Below are positions 1-8,916 of a stretch of DNA of 64,000 nt, in pieces (position 1 is the first letter of the stretch; the number at the start of each line of letters is the position of its first letter). Source of the stretch: JADKIH01 sp031417395 (GTDB lineage Bacteria; Bacteroidota; Bacteroidia; AKYH767-A; 2013-40CM-41-45); assembly GCA_031417395.1 (NCBI GenBank), contig JANOVM010000040.1, positions 7,164-71,163 of the forward strand, read 5' to 3'. The translations under genes and the position numbers were made by a program. The notes under the pieces were generated by a model that saw only the letters and a list, made by a program, of their open reading frames with translations, did not search any database and had not been told where the DNA came from.

Positions 1-1
1 T

Positions 2-2497
2 TCCTTTTTACTTCTATTTAATGTTTTTTTTGTTTTCTTTTCTTACGGACAGAAAGCTACAATCAGCGGTACAATTAGCGACTCTCTTAACAAACCTCTT
101 TTTGGAGTCTCTATTGGTGTAGTTGGCAAACCTTATGGTTCTACCACAAATGAAAATGGAAAGTATTCTTTTGAAGTTCCCGCAAATGAAGAGTTAAAAA
201 TAATAGCATCTTTTACAGGACTCCAAACAGACAGCTTTTCTGTCAGGCTCGCAGAAGGAGAAAAAAAGGAGATTAACAGAAAACTGAAAGGGCGTATTTT
301 TCAAATGCGTGACATTGTTGTTGAAGATAAATCCTTCAAGAGGATAAACATTACGCCAATAAATCCTAAAAATGTAGGCTTGCTACCTACACCCAATCAA
401 AGTGTAGAAGATATTATAAAAAGTATGCCCGGTGTTTCATCAACCAATGAATTAAGTTCAACCTATTCTGTCCGCGGCGGAAATTACGATGAAAACCTTG
501 TATACATAAATGATTTTGAAGTTTACAGACCAATGCTTATTCGTTCAGGACAGCAGGAAGGATTAAGTACCATCAATCCCGACATGGTAGAAAGTATAAA
601 TTTTTCTGCCGGAGGTTTCGATGCAATTTATGGTGACAAACTTTCTTCCGTGTTAGACATTAAATACAGAAAACCGAAAAAATTTGCCGGCTCTCTAAGT
701 GCAAGTCTGCTGGGTGCTTCACTGGAACTTGAGAACAGAAGTAAAAACGAAAAGTGGTATTACATGGTCGGTGCAAGACAAAAATCTAATCAGTACCTCC
801 TGAATACCTTTGAAACAAAAGGCGAATATAAACCATCCTTTACCGACCTGCAGTTACTTACAGGATATGAGTTAAGTAAAAAATTCAGTATTGAATTATT
901 CGGCAATTACTCCAGGAACAGATACAACCTTGTTCCACAGTCACGGGAAACAAATTTCGGAACCATTAACGATGCTAAACGCTTTACTGTTTATTTCGAA
1001 GGACAGGAAATTGACAGCTATGAAACAAATTCAGGGACTATTTCTTTTAACTATCATCCCAAGGAAAAAATTTCTTTAAAAATTATTGGAAGCGCATATC
1101 GCACAAAAGAAAGAGAAAATTTTGATATTCTCGGACAATATTTTCTGGACCAGTTAGAAGCAGATTTAGGGAAAGAAACTTTTGGAGACGTTGCCTTCAA
1201 TCTCGGAGTAGGCTCTTTTCTTAACCATGCCCGTAACAAACTTGATGGAAATATTTACAGTGCAGAACACAAAGGAGAACTCATTGGTGACCGCACCCTG
1301 CTTCAATGGGGAGTTAAGTACCAGCACGAAAATATAGAAGACAGGCTACACGAATGGTATTATAATGATTCTTCTGGCTTCTCCATTCCTTCTGTACGTG
1401 ATCTTATTAATCCGCAAATTGAATTGAATGATGTTGTCATTAACAAAACTGTTCTATCATCCAATCGATTAACAGGATATGTTCAACATACCTGGCAAAT
1501 TTCGGACACCAATAAAATTATTATTACAACAGGAGTAAGAGCTAATTATTGGGACCTTAATAAAGAGAGTTTTATAAGTCCAAGGGCTTCAATTGTTTAT
1601 AAGCCTAAAACGAATAAAAGACTTAGTCTGCGTGCCTCCGGAGGTTTTTATTACCAGCCTCCCTTCTACCGTGAAATACGCGACCTCGATGGAAAAATTT
1701 ATCCGAATACCAAATCTCAAAAGTCCATTCATGTTGTAGTTGGCGGCGATTATCGCTTCCTCGCTTTGGGACGTGAATTTAAATTAACAACGGAAATATT
1801 TTATAAATTCCTGAACGAATTAATTCCTTACAAAGTAAGCGACATTCGAATAAGGTATTTACCAACGTATACTTCTAAAGGATATGCGCGTGGCATTGAC
1901 TTTAGGCTCTTCGGAGATTTTGTCCCTGGCGCAGAGTCGTGGCTGAGTCTTTCTTTTCTGCAAACTGAAGAAGATCTGCAGAATGATTTTTATTACAGAC
2001 GCTACAATGAAGCAGGAGAAGAAATTATTTCCGGATATACTTTTGATCAGATAGTTAAGGACAGCGTAAAAGTCGAACCCGGCTATATAGCGCGTCCTGC
2101 CGATCAGCGTGTAACTTTTGGTTTATTCTTTCAGGATTTTCTTCCAAAATTCCCAACATACAAAATGCAGTTAAGTTTGCTCTTTGGAACAGCATTGCCT
2201 TTTGGTCCTCCCGGCAAAGATAGATACAGAGATGAACTTCGCTCACCTACCTATAGAAGAGTAGATATTGGCTTTTCCAAACAACTTATCGGCGATGAAG
2301 TAAAGAAAAAACCACAGGGAAAATTGCTGCGTGGTATAGAATCACTTTGGCTGGGCATTGAAGTCTTTAACCTGCTTCAGGTAAGTAACGTTGCCTCTTA
2401 TACATGGATTACAGATATCTCCAATGCACGAAAATATGCAGTCCCAAATTTTCTAACCGGTCGACAGCTTAACCTGAGGATGAGTGCAAAGTTTTAA
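2..2497 (+). CDS. TonB-dependent receptor, 5' end outside window
   Basis: The frame is open from the left edge (base 2), so the gene begins outside the window and the internal ATG at 305 is not the start. The visible N-terminus ends a signal peptide (hydrophobic run ending SYGQ), then a CarboxypepD_reg-like beta-sandwich (about residues 20-95), a plug domain (PNQSVEDIIKSMPGV, SVRGGNYDENLVYIND) and a long beta-barrel ending in LNLRMSAKF with terminal Phe, as outer-membrane proteins have. This layout is that of SusC/FecA-like receptors importing a ligand with TonB energy. No SusD follows, so a SusCD glycan system is not supported; the ligand is unknown. The 126-aa exported protein at 2544 lies 46 bases downstream on the same strand. 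Confidence 0.92.
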   Translation, partial: SFLLLFNVFFVFFSYGQKATISGTISDSLNKPLFGVSIGVVGKPYGSTTNENGKYSFEVPANEELKIIASFTGLQTDSFSVRLAEGEKKEINRKLKGRIFQMRDIVVEDKSFKRINITPINPKNVGLLPTPNQSVEDIIKSMPGVSSTNELSSTYSVRGGNYDENLVYINDFEVYRPMLIRSGQQEGLSTINPDMVESINFSAGGFDAIYGDKLSSVLDIKYRKPKKFAGSLSASLLGASLELENRSKNEKWYYMVGARQKSNQYLLNTFETKGEYKPSFTDLQLLTGYELSKKFSIELFGNYSRNRYNLVPQSRETNFGTINDAKRFTVYFEGQEIDSYETNSGTISFNYHPKEKISLKIIGSAYRTKERENFDILGQYFLDQLEADLGKETFGDVAFNLGVGSFLNHARNKLDGNIYSAEHKGELIGDRTLLQWGVKYQHENIEDRLHEWYYNDSSGFSIPSVRDLINPQIELNDVVINKTVLSSNRLTGYVQHTWQISDTNKIIITTGVRANYWDLNKESFISPRASIVYKPKTNKRLSLRASGGFYYQPPFYREIRDLDGKIYPNTKSQKSIHVVVGGDYRFLALGREFKLTTEIFYKFLNELIPYKVSDIRIRYLPTYTSKGYARGIDFRLFGDFVPGAESWLSLSFLQTEEDLQNDFYYRRYNEAGEEIISGYTFDQIVKDSVKVEPGYIARPADQRVTFGLFFQDFLPKFPTYKMQLSLLFGTALPFGPPGKDRYRDELRSPTYRRVDIGFSKQLIGDEVKKKPQGKLLRGIESLWLGIEVFNLLQVSNVASYTWITDISNARKYAVPNFLTGRQLNLRMSAKF

Positions 2498-2543
2498 TAC
2501 TTAAAAATATTTTTAAAAATAATTTAGTCAGAAAAAACAGCTT

Positions 2544-2924
2544 GTGAAAAAAATACTTCTTCTGTTTTTATTAATTCCTTTCTTTGCAAATTCACAACTG
2601 GTAATATTTTGTGAAAATGTTGATCATATAGGTAATCCAAAAAATGCAAGTCCTGAATTTACTGTCAGTAAAAAAGGAGGATTCCTTAAGTTATTAGTAA
2701 GGCTAAAGAAAAAAGCAAATACAAATTCTGTTGTCATTGATATTTTCAGAATGAAGGGAGAAAAAAGAGAACTAGACAATAGTATAAAAATGAATGTAAA
2801 TCCTTTTATGACTTGGTTTTATAAAGAAGTAACTTTTTATAAAGAAGGAGAATACCAGGTCAATGTTTACGATGAAACAGGTAAAATGCTTGCCGTTGGA
2901 AAAGTTTTAATCAAGATAAAATAA
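2544..2924 (+). CDS. small exported protein of unknown function
   Basis: 126 residues with a GTG start and a clear signal peptide (MKKILLLFLLIPFFANSQ). The mature part looks like a single beta-rich domain with alternating hydrophobic residues and no Cys pairs beyond one Cys near the N-terminus. It lies 46 bases after the TonB-dependent receptor on the same strand, so it may be co-transcribed with it. It ends 3 bases from the convergent SDR gene. I do not recognise the family. A periplasmic partner of the receptor is possible but is only inferred from position. Confidence 0.7.
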   Translation: MKKILLLFLLIPFFANSQLVIFCENVDHIGNPKNASPEFTVSKKGGFLKLLVRLKKKANTNSVVIDIFRMKGEKRELDNSIKMNVNPFMTWFYKEVTFYKEGEYQVNVYDETGKMLAVGKVLIKIK

Positions 2925-2927
2925 TAA

Positions 2928-3734
2928 TCATTTAAATGGCGAATCCGCTTCTTTAGCCATGTGATTGTATACCATTTTATCAACCATAGAAGGAAAAAAT
3001 TTATTCAGCCAGACGGTTAGTTTTCCATTTAAAGTCAGTGTAAGATCTCTTTTTCTTTTGCGAATAGCCTCATAAATTAGTCCTGCCACCTTTGCAGATG
3101 TCATCATTTTCCCTTCTTCGCGCGGAGATGCTTGCTGTATCGCCCCCTTTTCTGAAAGAGCATTTTTTCTGATATCGGTAGCCGTAAAACCCGGACAAAC
3201 AATTAGTACATGAAGATTTTTTTTCAGGTTTTCAGTTCTGACGGTTTCCAGAAAACCTTCCATGGCAAATTTGGAAGCAGAGTATCCTGTGCGTCCAGGC
3301 AAGCCTTTCTTTCCTGCTATGGATGAAATACCTACCAGACTTCCCTGCGATTGCAATAAGTAAGGTAAAGCAAATTTGGTACAATAAACTGTTCCCCAAA
3401 AATTCACATCCATGATTTTACGAAGAACATCTACATCGACATCGGCAAATAAAGCACGCATAGAAATGCCGGCATTATTAATTAGTACATCGATTCTTCC
3501 AAAACGCTTTATAGTCTGTTCAATAAGGTTTTTACAATCGGCTTCTTTGCTGACATCACAGGTAACACTTAAAACATCATTGCCTAATGAAACAAGTCTG
3601 CTTTTAACAGCTTCCAGTTTTTGTTGATCGCGTGCTGCAAGAACAACTTTTGATTTTCCGGCAGCAAAGACTTCCGCTAAAGATTCGCCTATACCGCTTG
3701 AAGCACCTGTGATTATAACAACTTTATCTTTCAT
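2928..3734 (-). CDS. SDR family NAD(P)-dependent oxidoreductase
   Basis: Classical short-chain dehydrogenase: TGASSGIG nucleotide-binding motif near the N-terminus, NNAG in the middle, and the catalytic Ser...Tyr-x-x-x-Lys as SSIAG...YSASK. Length (268 aa) fits the family. The frame can be opened three codons earlier with TTG (3743), but the ATG at 3734 sits one base after the stop of the upstream GlcD-like gene, which is the usual layout for coupled translation, so I chose it. It is the third gene of a leftward operon (propeller protein, GlcD-like oxidase, SDR). Substrate unknown; a hydrophobic C-terminal third and basic residues (RKRKRDLTLTL) resemble dehydrogenases acting on lipids or sterols, but this is weak. 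Confidence 0.93.
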   Translation of the reverse strand: MKDKVVIITGASSGIGESLAEVFAAGKSKVVLAARDQQKLEAVKSRLVSLGNDVLSVTCDVSKEADCKNLIEQTIKRFGRIDVLINNAGISMRALFADVDVDVLRKIMDVNFWGTVYCTKFALPYLLQSQGSLVGISSIAGKKGLPGRTGYSASKFAMEGFLETVRTENLKKNLHVLIVCPGFTATDIRKNALSEKGAIQQASPREEGKMMTSAKVAGLIYEAIRKRKRDLTLTLNGKLTVWLNKFFPSMVDKMVYNHMAKEADSPFK

Positions 3735-3735
3735 T

Positions 3736-5133
3736 TCAGGCAAATATTTTACCCGGATTTAAAATACCATTTGGATCGAAAAGTTTTTTAATCCCTTTCA
3801 TTAAGTTGAGCTGAGTTTCATTAAAGGCAATGTCAAGGTAGCCTTTCTGAACATAACCTATTCCATGCTCTCCGGAAATGGTCCCTCCTAATTCAACACA
3901 AAGCTTAAAGATTTCCCGTATACCTAAAGGCACCTTTGTATTCCAGTCTTCATCAGAAATCTCTTCTTTAATAATATTGACATGCAGATTTCCATCACCC
4001 GCATGGCCATAACAAACACTTCTGAATCCGTATTTTTTTCCAATTGCTTTTACTCCTTTTAAAAGCACGGGTAATTCGGCTCTTGGTACAACGGTATCTT
4101 CCTCTTTGTATATTGAGTGAGATTTAACCGCTTCCCCTGCAGAGCGTCTTGCCCGCCACAAATCAGCTTTTTGCTGCGCTGTTTCTGCGAAAAGCACTTC
4201 ATCACATTCGAATGAATAAAGAAGTTCTGAAATTTTTTCACATTCTTTGAACAACACGTCTTTGTCAGTTCCATCTACTTCAATAAACAGATAGGCCTGT
4301 ATGCCATCCTTTAGCGGAATCTTAACATCGACATAACGCATTACATACTCAATGCAATCTCTTTCCATAAACTCAAGGGCTGAAGGAGTTATGCCGGCAC
4401 GGAAAATAGCGGAAACAGCTTCGCAGGCCTTTTCAGAACTATAAAATGGAATTAACATCAATAAATTCTCCGTAGGCAAAGGAAGTAACTTAAAAACTAT
4501 TTTTGTGATAATACCCAAAGTTCCCTCACTGCCTACTATTAATTGAGTCAGGTTATAGCCAGTAGAATTTTTAAGAACGTTTGCTCCAGTCCACATTATT
4601 TCTCCTGTAGGCAGAACGATTTCACAATTCAGCACATAGTCTTTCGTTACACCGTATTTTACCGCTTTAGGTCCTCCGGCACTTTCTGCCAGATTTCCGC
4701 CAAGGAAACAACTTCCTTTACTGGCAGGGTCAGGAGGATAAAATAAATTTTTCTCTATCACTGCTTCCTGAAATACCTGATTAATGACACCGGGTTCCAC
4801 AGTAGCTTGTTGATTGCGTTCATCGATATTTAAGATTTTATTAAAACGATTCATAGCAATTACAACACCGCCATGAACAGGTAAAGCTCCTCCGCTTAAT
4901 CCTGTTCCGGCTCCTCTGGGAGTTACCGGAATTTTTTCAATGTTGCATAAGCGAAGTATTTGCGAAATCTCTTCGGGAAGACAAGGCTGTAAAACTACTT
5001 CAGGATAAAAACGGAGATCTTCAGTATAATCTTTAGCGTTTTCATCCAGCTTCTCTTTATCGGTAAAAACATATTCCTGCCCAACGATGCCTGCAAACTT
5101 TTTTAATAATTCAGGTGTAACTTTATTAAACAT
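3736..5133 (-). CDS. FAD-linked oxidase, GlcD/LDH-D family
   Basis: 465 aa, the normal length for GlcD-type flavoenzymes that oxidise 2-hydroxy acids (glycolate, D-lactate). The FAD-binding PCMH domain shows PRGAGTGLSGG, GGNLAESAGG and GSEGTLGIIT; the C-terminal FAD-oxidase domain shows GHAGDGNLHVN and GEHGIGYVQKGYL. The ATG shares a base with the stop of the upstream gene (TAATG), and its own stop is one base before the SDR ATG, so three genes are translationally coupled. GlcE/GlcF partners are not adjacent, though separate CCG-domain and 4Fe-4S proteins lie at 8.9-11.1 kb. The exact substrate cannot be told. Confidence 0.93.
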   Translation of the reverse strand: MFNKVTPELLKKFAGIVGQEYVFTDKEKLDENAKDYTEDLRFYPEVVLQPCLPEEISQILRLCNIEKIPVTPRGAGTGLSGGALPVHGGVVIAMNRFNKILNIDERNQQATVEPGVINQVFQEAVIEKNLFYPPDPASKGSCFLGGNLAESAGGPKAVKYGVTKDYVLNCEIVLPTGEIMWTGANVLKNSTGYNLTQLIVGSEGTLGIITKIVFKLLPLPTENLLMLIPFYSSEKACEAVSAIFRAGITPSALEFMERDCIEYVMRYVDVKIPLKDGIQAYLFIEVDGTDKDVLFKECEKISELLYSFECDEVLFAETAQQKADLWRARRSAGEAVKSHSIYKEEDTVVPRAELPVLLKGVKAIGKKYGFRSVCYGHAGDGNLHVNIIKEEISDEDWNTKVPLGIREIFKLCVELGGTISGEHGIGYVQKGYLDIAFNETQLNLMKGIKKLFDPNGILNPGKIFA

Positions 5134-6491
5134 TATTTATTTTTTTTCTTATTCATTTTAGGACTAACGGTTGGTACTGTATTCAATGTATATTTAAAAA
5201 CTCTGATTGTTCCATTGGCTTCACCTGTATCATCACCTAAAAAATGTACGCTATTACCTCTTGATGCTATAGCTATAATGTGCGACAATCCGTAGACTAG
5301 AGAATCTGAATAAGTCCATTGAAAATCTATAGAATCATTTTGCGCAATAAAAGGAATTAATGTGCTTTCCGGATGTATTGTTTTTGCACCAAAAATGTAT
5401 GAACTTCCGGCAATTTCTGCATTGCTTATAAATCGTACATCATCAGGGGCTTTTAATGTATATTTCTCTTTTCCACCCTTCGTAAGACAAAATATAAACG
5501 TTGAATTTTCGGAAATGTTATAATCAAAACAACTACCTGTAACATATACTGTGTTTTTGGCAGCAAGTAAATTAACAGCCCCGCAATCAGCTATTCTTCC
5601 ATTGTAAAACGACTCCTGCAAAAGCCGTCCATTTCTGTTTAATTTAAGAACAGGAATATCGGCTCTGTCGTTGGAATGATTGACAAAACCGGATATATAT
5701 ATATTCATGGAATCATCTGCAGCAATGAATTTACCAAAATCACTTTGTGAAAGCGAACCGTTGAAAACAAATTGCCACTTTTTCTTTCCGGCAAGATCAT
5801 ACTTTAAAACAACTATATCCCCTGAATGAAGACCATTATTAATGGTGCCACATACGTAAACATTGCTGGAATCATCAGCTATTAGCATATTGGCTACATC
5901 CATTTCAAGAGTTGAAAAAGAATGACGCCAGGAAAGCTCCCCTGACTGTTTAAAACACATGGTGATAATATTAATGCCTGAATCAAGTGAAGTCTCGTAA
6001 CCACCAACAAAAACATTTCCGGATTTATCAGAAGTAATGGAATTTCCGCAATCAAAAAGATGACCGGGACCATCGTGCAGGTAATCAAAAACGGGAATTC
6101 CGTCGCTGTTAAATTTGACTAAAAGCAAATCGGCTTTCCCGGAAGTGGATCTGGACATTCCCGTAATCCAAATATTACCGTTAGGATCAAAACACATGGA
6201 TGTTGGAATATCATCTCCATGCAAATTACTATCATAAGACCGAATCCAAAGTTGATTCCCCAGAGGGTCAATTTTTTCGAGAATTATATTCTTAGTCGAA
6301 TCTGAAAACCAGGTATTCCCTAAAACGTAGCAATTTTCCTGATTATCTACGAGTAAAGCAACAGCCTTGTTTATGCTGTTCAAAGAAAAACTGATGTCCC
6401 TGGACCATGCCATTGTAACAGGTTCATCCGCTTTAATTTCCTTACCGGTAAAGGAAATTAGTAAAATCAACAAAATTTGTATTATTTTCAT
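5133..6491 (-). CDS. exported SBBP-like beta-propeller protein
   Basis: 452 aa with an N-terminal signal peptide (ILLILLISFTGKEIKA) and then repeated blades of the type 'D..GN.Y..G.......D....K.....G...W', for example DPNGNIWITGMSRS, DKSGNVFVGGYE and DDSSNVYVCGTI. This is the SBBP (seven-bladed beta-propeller) repeat style common in secreted Bacteroidota proteins. There is no T9SS sorting domain at the C-terminus, which ends in a basic tail (PKMNKKKNK). It is first in an operon whose next two genes are cytoplasmic oxidoreductases, an unexpected partner for an exported propeller. Function unknown. Confidence 0.75.
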   Translation of the reverse strand: MKIIQILLILLISFTGKEIKADEPVTMAWSRDISFSLNSINKAVALLVDNQENCYVLGNTWFSDSTKNIILEKIDPLGNQLWIRSYDSNLHGDDIPTSMCFDPNGNIWITGMSRSTSGKADLLLVKFNSDGIPVFDYLHDGPGHLFDCGNSITSDKSGNVFVGGYETSLDSGINIITMCFKQSGELSWRHSFSTLEMDVANMLIADDSSNVYVCGTINNGLHSGDIVVLKYDLAGKKKWQFVFNGSLSQSDFGKFIAADDSMNIYISGFVNHSNDRADIPVLKLNRNGRLLQESFYNGRIADCGAVNLLAAKNTVYVTGSCFDYNISENSTFIFCLTKGGKEKYTLKAPDDVRFISNAEIAGSSYIFGAKTIHPESTLIPFIAQNDSIDFQWTYSDSLVYGLSHIIAIASRGNSVHFLGDDTGEANGTIRVFKYTLNTVPTVSPKMNKKKNK

Positions 6492-6787
6492 CTTTAACAG
6501 GCCGTAAAAGTAGTGTTCTAAGAACGAAGAACAAAGTGGGCAACGGGTGATTTTAGGTCAATAAAATGCTAATTATTAGCAATATCCCATAAAAAGGGAA
6601 ATAGACCTAAATTGAACACAAGCAACGGTTTAATAAAATTCAATTCTATTTTTAATTAATAATAAATAATTCGTGATTTTCTATTAAGGATTATAAATAC
6701 AATTTTCTGACACTTTTTGTTAACAGTCGGGGATAATTTCATCAAACATCTAATAGAAAAAAGTATCTTTATGGAAAATTTAATAAC

Positions 6788-7144
6788 ATGCAAATCACAG
6801 GAATCATTAAGGTAATTAAAGAAGAACAAAGCGTAAGTGAGAAGTTCAAGAAAAGAGAATTTGTCCTAACTGACAATTCTTCTCAATACCCTCAACACAT
6901 CAGTTTTCAACTTACTCAGGATCGATGTAAATTAATTGATCAGGTTAATGTTGGAGATGTTATTACAGTACACTTCAACCTTCGCGGAAGAGAATGGACA
7001 AGTCCACAGGGAGAAATAAAATATTTTAATACCCTTGAAGCATGGAAAATAGACCGCAATGCACAGGCACCTGCTCAAAGCATGCCGGCAGAAAGCTATC
7101 AGAATATCCCTGCTTCACAAGGAAATGACGATCTTCCCTTTTAA
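6788..7144 (+). CDS. DUF3127 protein with SSB-like acidic tail
   Basis: 118 aa. Residues 1-90 match my memory of DUF3127 (start MQITGIIKVI, then FKKREFVLTD and VGDVITVHFNLRGREW), a small OB-fold-like beta-barrel common in Bacteroidota. Residues 92-113 are Ala/Pro/Gln-rich linker and the last residues are NDDLPF. That ending has the form of the SSB C-terminal tip (acidic residues then Pro-Phe), which recruits replication and repair proteins. Single-stranded nucleic acid binding is therefore a reasonable inference but is not established here. A strong bidirectional hairpin terminator follows. Confidence 0.85.
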   Translation: MQITGIIKVIKEEQSVSEKFKKREFVLTDNSSQYPQHISFQLTQDRCKLIDQVNVGDVITVHFNLRGREWTSPQGEIKYFNTLEAWKIDRNAQAPAQSMPAESYQNIPASQGNDDLPF

Positions 7145-7165
7145 TTAGGCAGTATTACTGTTTAA

Positions 7166-7226
7166 TAAAAAATCATCTCGAAAATATTCATTGATTTACA
7201 ATGTTATTTTTGAGATGATTTTTTTT
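7166..7226. terminator. bidirectional intrinsic terminator
   Basis: Near-perfect inverted repeat AAAAATCATCTC...GAGATGATTTTTT with an inner CATTG/CAATG stem. It has A-tracts on the left and T-tracts on the right, so it can stop transcripts from both convergent genes (the DUF3127 gene rightward and the FKBP gene leftward). Confidence 0.85.
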
Positions 7227-7286
7227 GTCAGGTATTGACATTTGCTCTTAGGTTTAGTCTTGCCCTAGCATAGCAAAAACGACTTA

Positions 7287-7778
7287 TTAATGTACGTGAC
7301 CGTGAGAAATTTCTTCTTCAGAAGCATCACGTACATCGATTACTTCACCGGAAAAATGAAGTTTATGTCCTGCTAATGGATGATTAAAATCCATAGTAAC
7401 TGTACTGTCGTCATAACCTCTTACAATACCATTCAACACATTACCATCGCTATCGGTAAGGGGGAGCATGTTTCCGATTTTTAAAATATTAAAGTCGACC
7501 ACACCCTCTGTTTTGAAAATATCAATTGGCAATTTGATGACAGCCGTTTCATCAGCATCGCCATAACCATCGGCAGATTCAATACTAAAATCGAACTGGT
7601 CACCTTTTAATTTTCCCTCCAGACCACTTTCAAATCCCGGAATCATCATTCCAAGTCCGAAAATAAATTGAAGAGGCTGCGTTTTGTCAGCCGTTTCCAC
7701 ATGTTTTTTATCATTTCCCGGAAGATGAGAAGACAAGTTATAGGTCACCGTCACAACCTTGTTCTTTGAAACTTGCAT
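7287..7778 (-). CDS. FKBP-type peptidyl-prolyl isomerase, SlyD-like
   Basis: 163 aa with the SlyD layout: a split FKBP domain (KNKVVTVTYNL, PLQFIFGLGMMIPGFESGLEGKLKGD) with an inserted IF chaperone domain (residues about 75-125) and a short His-containing tail (HGHVH). SlyD proteins catalyse prolyl isomerisation and act as folding chaperones; the long metal-binding tail of E. coli SlyD is reduced here to a few His. The gene is monocistronic, with a good Bacteroidota -7 element upstream and a terminator downstream. Confidence 0.92.
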   Translation of the reverse strand: MQVSKNKVVTVTYNLSSHLPGNDKKHVETADKTQPLQFIFGLGMMIPGFESGLEGKLKGDQFDFSIESADGYGDADETAVIKLPIDIFKTEGVVDFNILKIGNMLPLTDSDGNVLNGIVRGYDDSTVTMDFNHPLAGHKLHFSGEVIDVRDASEEEISHGHVH

Positions 7779-7794
7779 TATTATATTTTTTTTA

Positions 7795-7802
7795 CAAAGA
7801 TA
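7795..7802 (-). promoter_or_regulatory. Bacteroidota -7 element for FKBP gene
   Basis: On the minus strand TATCTTTG matches TAnnTTTG exactly, 17 bases before the FKBP ATG. About 19 bases further upstream a CTTG partly matches the -33 TTTG box. The core match is exact but the -33 box is imperfect. Confidence 0.5.
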
Positions 7803-7893
7803 ATGTTTAATATTATTTGACCAAGAAGGGGAGAATTGTTGGGGGTGAATGTTTACTTTTGGGTACTAAGTACTAAATACTAGGTACTAACTC

Positions 7894-8904
7894 ATGGATT
7901 CACTCACTCATACCGTACTTGGAGCTTGTGTTGGCGAGGTCATTGCCGGAAAAAAAATTGGCAAACATGCTATGTTTTGGGGTGCTTTGGCTAATAATAT
8001 TCCTGATATTGATGTGGTCACTTCATTTTGGATGAATCAGGCAGATTCCTTGCTTGCTCATAGGGGATTTACACATTCCATCCTTTTCGCTTTCTTGTTC
8101 CCCCCTATTCTGGCTTTTATATTTCAGCGTTTTTACAAGAATAAAAACATGCATTTCCGCGATTGGCTGTTGATTTTCGGAACGGGAATGTTCATTCATA
8201 TTTTTATTGATGCTCTTACCTGTTATGGTACAGGCTGGTTCGAACCATTTAGCCATAAAAGGGTATCCATGAATATTCTTTTTGTGGCTGATCCGCTTTA
8301 TACTATTGCTTTCATTGTAAGCTTTATTGCACTTTTAATTATTAAAAAAAGAAAAGAATCGCGAACTGTATGGGCAAAGTGGGCCATTTATATTAGCTCT
8401 GCATATATCGTATTTGCATCTTTCATTAAGCTGAATATTGATTCACATTTTAAAGAAGAATTGAAAAGTCAGAACATAACCTACAACAAGTATTTTACAA
8501 CACCTGCTCCTCTTACAAGCTTCCTCTGGTACATGGTTGCTAAAAGCGATTCCGGTTTTTACATGGGGTACCGTTCCATTTTCGACAAATCGGATACTGT
8601 TCCTCTTCAATACAGAAAACAAAATGAAAACTTGATAGCAGCTTTACCTGAATCGAATGACCTTTTGAAATTAAAAAGATTTTCTAAAGATTATTATTCT
8701 GCTGAAAAATCAGGCGACACACTTTACTTTAACGACATTCGTTTTGGTACTACAGGAGGATGGGAAAGACCAAATGAGGATTTTGTATTTCGCTATATAC
8801 TAAACGAAGGAATGAATAATGACCTTGTTATTCAACGTGGCCGAATGAAATCAGCCGGTAAAGATGCCATTAAATCACTTTGGGAAAGAGTAAAAGGAAA
8901 ATAA
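7894..8904 (+). CDS. YdjM-like membrane metal-dependent hydrolase
   Basis: 336 aa. The N-terminus carries the family signature MDSLTHTVLGA, NNIPDID and HRGFTHS, giving His and Asp ligands in or next to transmembrane segments, with four to five hydrophobic helices in residues 1-180 and a soluble C-terminal domain. The family (DUF457/YdjM) is annotated as inner-membrane metal-dependent hydrolase; the E. coli member is LexA-regulated, but no true substrate is known. Its ATG follows a short TACTA-rich repeat (7861-7890). It converges on the HdrB-like gene. Confidence 0.88.
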   Translation: MDSLTHTVLGACVGEVIAGKKIGKHAMFWGALANNIPDIDVVTSFWMNQADSLLAHRGFTHSILFAFLFPPILAFIFQRFYKNKNMHFRDWLLIFGTGMFIHIFIDALTCYGTGWFEPFSHKRVSMNILFVADPLYTIAFIVSFIALLIIKKRKESRTVWAKWAIYISSAYIVFASFIKLNIDSHFKEELKSQNITYNKYFTTPAPLTSFLWYMVAKSDSGFYMGYRSIFDKSDTVPLQYRKQNENLIAALPESNDLLKLKRFSKDYYSAEKSGDTLYFNDIRFGTTGGWERPNEDFVFRYILNEGMNNDLVIQRGRMKSAGKDAIKSLWERVKGK

Positions 8905-8916
8905 GACTTTTCTAAA

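Noticed and set aside
305..307. ATG at 305 as start of the TonB-dependent receptor
   Set aside because: The same frame is open to the window edge and encodes a signal-peptide end and a CarboxypepD_reg-like domain, so the start is outside.
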